From contig NZ_CP025408.1 of the NCBI RefSeq assembly GCF_002847305.1, forward strand, positions 1,819,001-1,883,000: a stretch of DNA of 64,000 bases, written 5' to 3'. Shown here in pieces: positions 59,006 through 64,000 of the stretch. The translations under genes were made by a program, and so were the position numbers. Every line of letters starts with the position of its first letter. Positions within the stretch are counted from its first letter, which is position 1. Below the pieces are notes generated by a model. It was not told where the DNA came from, did no database searches, and was given only the letters and a program-made list of their open reading frames with translations. The DNA is from Paracoccus tegillarcae (GTDB taxonomy: Bacteria > Pseudomonadota > Alphaproteobacteria > Rhodobacterales > Rhodobacteraceae).

Positions 59006-59643
59006 CCGATAACGAGCGCGCCGCACGCGATCAGATGGTCGACCTGTGCCGGTCGCTGTTCGAGCGGGGTTTTTCGGTTGGCACTGCCGGGAATGTCTCG
59101 GTCCGGCTGCCCGATGGCATGCTGATGACGCCGACCAATGTGCGTCTGGGTGATCTGCAGGCAGACCGCATCGCCAAGATTGATCAGGAGGGCCAGCATG
59201 TCAGGGGCGACAAGCCCACCAAGGAAGTGTTCCTGCATCAGGCCTTTTACGCCACCCGGCCGCAGGCGGGCGCTGTGGTGCATCTGCATTCGACATGGGC
59301 CACGGCGCTGTCTTGCCTGACCGATACCGATCCCGATGACTGCATCCCGCCGCTGACGCCCTATGTGGTCATGCGCGTGGGGCGGGTGGTGATGCTGCCC
59401 TATGTCCGGCCCGGTGATCCCAGGACCGGCGATATGATCCGCGCACTGAACGGCGAACACGCCGCCGTGCTGCTGGCCAATCATGGGCCGGTGGTCAGCG
59501 GCAAAGACCTGATGTCAGCCGTCGCCGCCGCCGAAGAGTTGGAGGAAACGGCCAAGCTGCTGGTCGCGTTGCGCGGCATGAATATGCGTCTGCTATCCCC
59601 GGCAGCGGTCGATGAGCTCAAGACCAGTTTCGGCACGCTCTAA
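59002..59643 (+). CDS. otnC: 3-oxo-tetronate 4-phosphate decarboxylase OtnC (class II aldolase family)
   Basis: OtnC decarboxylates 3-oxo-tetronate 4-phosphate to dihydroxyacetone phosphate. The 213-residue protein shows the class II aldolase fold: FSVGTAGNVSVRLPDGMLMT, the acidic residue in KPTKEVFLHQAFYATRPQAG, the zinc histidines in AVVHLHSTWATALSCL and the third in LLANHGPVVSGKDLMSAVAA. It is translationally coupled to otnK (ATGA overlap). Together with denD at 19.6 kb it covers most of the known D-erythronate route; the isomerase OtnI is not in the window. Confidence 0.9.
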   Translation: MTDNERAARDQMVDLCRSLFERGFSVGTAGNVSVRLPDGMLMTPTNVRLGDLQADRIAKIDQEGQHVRGDKPTKEVFLHQAFYATRPQAGAVVHLHSTWATALSCLTDTDPDDCIPPLTPYVVMRVGRVVMLPYVRPGDPRTGDMIRALNGEHAAVLLANHGPVVSGKDLMSAVAAAEELEETAKLLVALRGMNMRLLSPAAVDELKTSFGTL

Positions 59644-59652
59644 ATGACTGTG

Positions 59653-60681
59653 TCATCGTCGTGCCGGTGCCGCATCAGAGCCCCGGCCGATCAGATCGCA
59701 AGCCAGTTCGACCCGGCGGCGCGGCGCTGCGGGGTTGGCGGCAGCGCCCGACAGCAGGTCCAGCGCGACCGCACCGATGTCGCGCATGGGAATGGCCATT
59801 ACCGTCAGCGCGGGGCTAAGCAGCGCGGTCTGAGGCAGCCCGTCGATCGAGATCACCGAAACGTCGCCCGGCACGGACAGCCCGGCATTGGCCAGCGCCT
59901 GATAGGCCCCGATGGCAAGCGCGTCGCCCGTCGCCAGGATGGCGGTAAAGTCGGGCTGATGGGTCAGGCGGGTGGCCACGGCGTCGGTGGCCAGATCGGC
60001 GCGCCAGTCGGTGACCTCGATCACCAGCGCCGCATCTGCATCCTCGCCCATCGCGTCGCGCCAGCCCTCTTGTCTGCGGGCAATCGTGCGTCGGCCGGAA
60101 CAGGTCAGCAGCGCAATGCGCCTGTGCCCCAACTCGCGCAGGTGCTGCGTTGCCAGCGCGGCGGCGGATCTGTTGCAGGGCGTGACCGAGGACAGCCGCA
60201 TATCGGGGTCGTCGCCGTTGACCAACACGACCGGCTTTTCAAACTCGCGCGCCAGCGCCAGCATGGCGTCATCGTCGATGGTCAGCATCAGCACGCCGGC
60301 GATGCTGTCATCCTGCGCCTCGGCCAGCAATGCGGCCTCATCGGCCAGCGAGGAAACCGGGCGCGTTTCGACTTGCATGCCCAGGGTCTGGCAGCGTTCG
60401 CCTATCCCCTCCAGCACATGCAGGGTGAACTGACTGCGGGCGAAATCCAGCAGGGCAGGCCCGGATGCCGCCAATAGAACCCGTCGCCCGGCCTGCGATG
60501 ACGGCAGGGGATAGTTCAGGCGCACGGCCATCTTGCGGATCGTGTCCGTCAGCGCGGCATCGACATAACCGCGTCCCGACAGCGCCCGTGACACGGTGGC
60601 GGTCGAGACGCCGCAGCGCTCCGCGATGTCCTTCAGCCGCACCCTGCGAGAGATTTGCACACGCTTGCCATCGGGTCTCAT
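59653..60681 (-). CDS. LacI-family transcriptional regulator
   Basis: The 342-residue protein has a LacI helix-turn-helix (RLKDIAERCGVSTATVSRAL followed by SGRGYVDAALTDTIRKMAV) and a periplasmic-binding-protein-like ligand domain (LAEAQDDSIAGVLMLTIDDD, LRELGHRRIALLTCSGRRTI, FTAILATGDALAIGAYQALA and VISIDGLPQTALLSPALTVM). Start ATG 60681; longer readings upstream overlap the GH105 gene and lack homology. It is divergent from the GH105-kduI operon with a 63-base gap and convergent with otnC, so its target is more likely the GH105 operon. The effector may be an unsaturated uronate derivative. Confidence 0.9.
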   Translation of the reverse strand: MRPDGKRVQISRRVRLKDIAERCGVSTATVSRALSGRGYVDAALTDTIRKMAVRLNYPLPSSQAGRRVLLAASGPALLDFARSQFTLHVLEGIGERCQTLGMQVETRPVSSLADEAALLAEAQDDSIAGVLMLTIDDDAMLALAREFEKPVVLVNGDDPDMRLSSVTPCNRSAAALATQHLRELGHRRIALLTCSGRRTIARRQEGWRDAMGEDADAALVIEVTDWRADLATDAVATRLTHQPDFTAILATGDALAIGAYQALANAGLSVPGDVSVISIDGLPQTALLSPALTVMAIPMRDIGAVALDLLSGAAANPAAPRRRVELACDLIGRGSDAAPARR

Positions 60682-60744
60682 AGGGTCAGGCTGCAAAAAA
60701 TTTTCATATTGTGCAATCGTATTTCCAGCGGACATGCTGATTCG

Positions 60745-61827
60745 ATGGGGGCGAGGTCTGATATCGAAAGCGCGTTGACGCGGCTGGTGGCGGGGTTTGA
60801 AAACCTGCGCCATGATGGCAGCTATGACGAGCCGAACCTGGACGGTACGCCGGGCGATTACATCAGTTTTGACGGTTGGGAATGGCCGCAAGGTGTCGGG
60901 CTGTATGGGCTGACGCAGCTATGGCTGGCGCGGGGGCAGGACAACGAGTTGGGCCAGACCTTGACCGGCTGGTATGACCGCGCGCTGACGCGGGGCCTGC
61001 CCGAAATGAACGTCAATACCACCGCACCGATGCTGGCCCTGTCGATCCTGTGGCGCGAAACCCGTGATCCGCGTTACGGCGAGGTGCTGCAGGATTGGGC
61101 TGCACGGGTGATGACCGACGCGCCGCGCACGCCGTTTGGTGGTATCCAGCATGACGTCTCGGACAAGGTGAACACGGGCGAGTTGTGGGACGATACGCTG
61201 TTCATGGTGGCTCTGTTCCTGGCCTCCTACGGCCAAAGTGCCGGTCGCAAGGATCTGGTGGACGAGGCCGTGCGGCAGTTTCTGGTCCACGCGCAGTTCC
61301 TGTCGGATCGCGAAACCGGCCTATGGTTTCATGGCTGGACATTCGAGGGTCGGCACAACTTTGCCCGTGCGCGGTGGGCGCGCGGCAATGCCTGGATCAC
61401 CGCCTGCCTGCTGGACCTGTTCGATCTGGCCGACGTGCCGGCTGCATCAGCCGCGCTGCTGCGCGACCTGTTGCGCGATCAGGTGGCCGCGCTGCTTCCG
61501 CTGCAAACCGCCGATGGCGCCTGGCGCACGCTGCTGGACGATCCGGACAGCTACCCCGAAACCAGCGCCACGGCGGGCATCGCCTATGGTCTGATGAAGG
61601 GTGCACGCTTGGGCCTGCTGGGCGAAGAGGCACGGCAGGCGGGCCATCGCGCGGTGGATTATGTGTTGGGCCAGATCGGGCCGGATGGGGTGGTCAGTGG
61701 CGTCAGCTACGGCACGCGGATGGGCCACGACTTGCAGTTTTACCGCGACATTCCGATCCAGCCGACAGGTTATGGCCAGTCTTTGGCCATTCTGGCGCTG
61801 GTCGAGGCGTTGAAAGAGGGCGAATGA
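60745..61827 (+). CDS. Glycoside hydrolase family 105/88 unsaturated glycuronyl hydrolase
   Basis: The enzyme removes the 4,5-unsaturated uronic acid left at the end of pectin- or glycan-lyase products. The 360-residue cytoplasmic protein has the alpha/alpha-barrel pattern and family segments: YDEPNLDGTPGDYISFDGWE, EMNVNTTAPMLALSILW, VNTGELWDDTLFMVALFLAS (with the catalytic Asp pair), WFHGWTFEGRHNFARARWAR, WITACLLDLFDL and DSYPETSATAGIAYGLMKG. There is no signal peptide, so the substrate must be imported as an oligosaccharide. Start ATG 60745 lacks a clear ribosome site. It leads an operon with kduI and an uncharacterised gene. Confidence 0.87.
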   Translation: MGARSDIESALTRLVAGFENLRHDGSYDEPNLDGTPGDYISFDGWEWPQGVGLYGLTQLWLARGQDNELGQTLTGWYDRALTRGLPEMNVNTTAPMLALSILWRETRDPRYGEVLQDWAARVMTDAPRTPFGGIQHDVSDKVNTGELWDDTLFMVALFLASYGQSAGRKDLVDEAVRQFLVHAQFLSDRETGLWFHGWTFEGRHNFARARWARGNAWITACLLDLFDLADVPAASAALLRDLLRDQVAALLPLQTADGAWRTLLDDPDSYPETSATAGIAYGLMKGARLGLLGEEARQAGHRAVDYVLGQIGPDGVVSGVSYGTRMGHDLQFYRDIPIQPTGYGQSLAILALVEALKEGE

Positions 61828-62657
61828 TGGATATGCGTTACGGGGCTTCGCCTGGCGATATCGACGGCATGAAAACCGACCGGCTGCGGGCCGAATTCAT
61901 GGTCGAGGGGCTGTTTCAACCCGGCCAGTTGCGCATGACCTATACCCATCTGGACCGAATGATCGTCGGTGCCGCCATGCCCACCGATACGCCGCTGGAA
62001 TTCGGTGATGGCGCCGATGTCGGCACGCCGCATTTCTTCGACGCGCGAGAGGGCGGCACTGCCAATCTGGGCGGTTCTGGCTGGGTCGAGGTGGACGGCA
62101 CCCGCTTTGCGCTGGCCAACCGTGATTGCCTGTATATCGGGCGCGGTGCCAAGGCCGTCCGGTTGGGCAGCGATGATCCGCGGCAGCCTGCGCGCCTCTA
62201 TCTGAACTCGGTTCCTGCCGGGGCCGATCATCCGACCCGTGCGATCACCCGTGCGGAATCGAAGCCGATAGAGTTCGGCCAGCGTGAGCGCGGCAATTTC
62301 CGGCAGTTGCGCATGTATATCCATCCGCAGGTCGCCCCGTCTTGTCTGCTGCTGATGGGGATCACTGATTTGCCGGAAGGACAGGTCTGGAATACCCAGC
62401 CCCCGCATCTGCATGAACGGCGGATGGAGGCCTATTGCTATTTTGATCTGGCGCCCGAAGATCGTGTCTTTCACTTCATGGGCCGGCCCGACAACACCCG
62501 CCATCTGGTTGTGCAGAACGGCGATGTGGTGCTGTCGCCCGCCTGGTCGATCCATATGGGCGCGGGCACCGGGCGTTATGGCTTTGTCTGGGGGATGACC
62601 GGCGAAAATCAGGCCTATGAAGACGTTGACCCTCTGCCTGTGAGTGCGCTGCGATGA
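61824..62657 (+). CDS. kduI: 5-dehydro-4-deoxy-D-glucuronate isomerase KduI
   Basis: KduI converts 5-keto-4-deoxyuronate, formed from the unsaturated uronate released by GH105, to 2,5-diketo-3-deoxygluconate. The 277-residue protein starts MMDMRYGASPGDIDGMKTDR and has the cupin metal site in NTQPPHLHERRMEAYCYFDL (two His and Glu) and the last His in SPAWSIHMGAGTGRYGFVWG. The length equals known KduI. ATG 61824 overlaps the GH105 stop by 4 bases and follows AAAGAGGG. The next enzyme, KduD, was not identified here; the gluconate-5-dehydrogenase-like SDR at 26.7 kb is of the same fold but unlinked. Confidence 0.93.
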   Translation: MMDMRYGASPGDIDGMKTDRLRAEFMVEGLFQPGQLRMTYTHLDRMIVGAAMPTDTPLEFGDGADVGTPHFFDAREGGTANLGGSGWVEVDGTRFALANRDCLYIGRGAKAVRLGSDDPRQPARLYLNSVPAGADHPTRAITRAESKPIEFGQRERGNFRQLRMYIHPQVAPSCLLLMGITDLPEGQVWNTQPPHLHERRMEAYCYFDLAPEDRVFHFMGRPDNTRHLVVQNGDVVLSPAWSIHMGAGTGRYGFVWGMTGENQAYEDVDPLPVSALR

Positions 62658-64000
62658 CACTCAACCCCGGCGATGCGCTGCGATATTGGCAGGTCTCGGA
62701 CGTGGTCGTGGACCGCTATGATGTGGCCGACGCGCCCCTGCTTGGCGAAATGGATCCGTTCTTTTTCCTGACCAAGGACAAGAACTTCATCCCGCATGAA
62801 TATCCCTGCCGCACCGAATTCGCGGCGCAGTACCGCGACAAGCGGCCCGATCAGCGTGGTGTGGCGAAATGGGCCGTAAACGCGCTGCCCTTTGGTCAGG
62901 ACATGCTGGATCTGTCGGGCTTCTGGTTTCGGCCCACGCGGCTGGCGGCCTGGGCGCGGACGGTGATCCTCGCGGATGATGCCGGTCCCGCGCGGTTGCG
63001 GCTTACGACCTGCGGTGGCGCGATCCTGTTTGTGAACGGGACAGAGGCCGGCTGGATGGCGCCCTATCTGCGCAACTACAACGGCGGTGCCGAGTTCGAG
63101 GTCGATCTGCGCGCAGGCCAGAACGAGATCACTGTCTTCTTTGACGATCTGGCCGAGCGTGACACGCGGTTCCTGTTCCGGCTGGACTGGCTGGATGGCC
63201 CAACCGCCACGGCCGGTCTGCCGTTTGACGCACCCGATGCGACGGTTCGTTCGGTCGAGACGCTACTGGAACAGATGCATTTCGACCGCCCCGCCTATGA
63301 TGATGGCGAGGTGGTGCTGGTCCTGCCCTCGCCCTTGGGCGCAGAGGGCTCTGCCGCCGTGGTGATCGAGGGCGACTTTATGTCGCACGAACGAATGGAC
63401 CGACGCTATCCTATAACGGCGGATCAAACGCGGCTGGTGCTGGGTCATGTCACCGACTTCCCCGCCGACTTCCGCCATTTCCGTATCACGCTGACCCGCG
63501 ACGGCTTTGCCGCCACCCGCACCCTGGGCGTCGAGATCGCACATCCCGATGGTCCGGCACCTGCGGCGCAGGCCGACCGCGTGGCCGAGGCGCTGGAGGC
63601 TGTTGCTGACAAGGCCGAGCCCGATACGGTCTGCGCACTGGCACGACTGGCGACGGGGCGTCCGGCTGATGACATGATCCTGCGCGTCCTGCCGACCATC
63701 AAGGATTGCTGGGATTGCGCCGATTTCGCGCTGGTGCCGCTGCTGTGGTCGCGGATGCGCTTTGCTGACCGGGTGCAGCCCGAAACGCTGGCCCAGATCG
63801 ACGACACGATCCTTGCCTATCGCTATTGGATGGATGAGCCGGGCAATGATGTGCAGTGGTATTTCAGCGAAAACCACGCGCTGCTGTTTCATACCGCCGC
63901 CTATCTGGCCGGTCATATCCTGCCTGACGCGACCTTCCGTCGGTCCGGGCGTGATGGTCATGCGCAATCCGCCGTCGGTGCCGAACGGGTGCGCGCCTGG
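62654..64000 (+). CDS. Uncharacterised large protein, possible glycan-active enzyme (runs off right edge)
   Basis: At least 449 residues are encoded. The frame starts at ATG 62654 with a 4-base overlap to kduI, so it is part of the GH105 operon. It has no signal peptide. The first part (about 1-190, for example FWFRPTRLAAWARTVILADD, LRLTTCGGAILFVNGTEAGW and NEITVFFDDLAERDTRFLFR) reads as a jelly-roll, galactose-binding-like beta domain. The later part (ILAYRYWMDEPGNDVQWYFS followed by ENHALLFHTAAYLAGHILPD) is helical with tandem aromatic and His residues and looks like an alpha/alpha-toroid. I do not recognise the family. By context it may be a hydrolase or lyase acting on uronate-containing oligosaccharides. 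Confidence 0.75.
   Translation, partial: MTLNPGDALRYWQVSDVVVDRYDVADAPLLGEMDPFFFLTKDKNFIPHEYPCRTEFAAQYRDKRPDQRGVAKWAVNALPFGQDMLDLSGFWFRPTRLAAWARTVILADDAGPARLRLTTCGGAILFVNGTEAGWMAPYLRNYNGGAEFEVDLRAGQNEITVFFDDLAERDTRFLFRLDWLDGPTATAGLPFDAPDATVRSVETLLEQMHFDRPAYDDGEVVLVLPSPLGAEGSAAVVIEGDFMSHERMDRRYPITADQTRLVLGHVTDFPADFRHFRITLTRDGFAATRTLGVEIAHPDGPAPAAQADRVAEALEAVADKAEPDTVCALARLATGRPADDMILRVLPTIKDCWDCADFALVPLLWSRMRFADRVQPETLAQIDDTILAYRYWMDEPGNDVQWYFSENHALLFHTAAYLAGHILPDATFRRSGRDGHAQSAVGAERVRAW

Noticed and set aside
60690..60717. TGCA-flanked AT-rich segment in the lacI/GH105 divergent gap as a LacI operator
   Set aside because: The two halves are not a convincing inverted repeat and lack the CG centre common for LacI sites; position alone is not enough.
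1..64000. Signs of a mobile island (integrase, insertion sequence, tRNA-end attachment sites)
   Set aside because: No transposase, integrase or tRNA gene was recognised, and housekeeping genes (mutS, mutL, rluA-type, thiBPQ) are interspersed with the accessory loci.

Overview
The window is high-GC DNA with very dense, often overlapping genes. The gene content suggests an alphaproteobacterium of the Rhodobacterales, probably Paracoccus or a close relative. It has two TRAP transport systems, several oxidative sugar-acid routes, a saccharopine-type lysine gene pair, GntR regulators of the FCD class, a TPP riboswitch ahead of thiBPQ, and an Imp-type (alphaproteobacterial) order of type VI secretion genes. 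I saw no rRNA, tRNA, CRISPR array, insertion sequence, integrase or phage gene.

Layout. 1-1288 is the start of mutS (minus strand, running off the left edge). 1358-4681 is a TPP riboswitch and the thiamine ABC transporter thiBPQ. 4891-10856 is a TRAP transporter operon with a UxaA-type sugar-acid dehydratase and a DMT exporter, preceded by a GTATAC-centred palindrome. 10865-14400 (minus) holds a secreted PQQ-type sugar dehydrogenase and two saccharopine dehydrogenase homologues. 14533-16473 holds a metallo-beta-lactamase-fold protein and a MarR/isochorismatase-like pair with a large operator at the marR start. 16713-20599 (minus) is denD, a GntR regulator, a free-methionine-sulfoxide reductase, a GFA-family protein, a LysE-type exporter and an RluA pseudouridine synthase. 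20657-29132 is a Weimberg-like pentonate cluster: XylX-like dehydratase, beta-hydroxyacid dehydrogenase, SMP-30 lactonase, XylD-like dehydratase, two SDRs, a 2-hydroxyacid dehydrogenase and a GntR regulator. 29146-34501 (mostly minus) has a DUF3775 protein, mutL, a tiny lipoprotein and an M16 protease pair.

34778-52022 is the most unusual part. A 2,290-residue autotransporter is followed by tssK, tssL, tssM, tagF, pppA and ppkA. These are the type VI membrane complex and its threonine-phosphorylation switch, without any sheath, tube, baseplate-wedge, spike or ClpV gene in the window. A TAXI-family TRAP transporter follows (52091-54961), then a yqiJ/yqiK (flotillin) pair behind two unusual palindromic elements.

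57719-64000 carries otnK and otnC (acid-sugar kinase and decarboxylase), a LacI regulator, and an operon with a GH105 unsaturated glycuronyl hydrolase, kduI and a large uncharacterised protein that runs off the right edge.

How it fits together. Three palindromes containing TGGTATACCA sit before the TRAP/UxaA operon and in both divergent promoters of the Weimberg-like cluster. This suggests one GntR regulon linking uptake with catabolism; the GntR gene ending that cluster is the natural candidate. DenD, OtnK and OtnC are three steps of the known tetronate pathway but lie 37 kb apart. The tss genes could form an envelope-spanning complex controlled by PpkA and PppA. Whether it serves a complete type VI system encoded elsewhere or a different process involving the autotransporter cannot be decided from this window.
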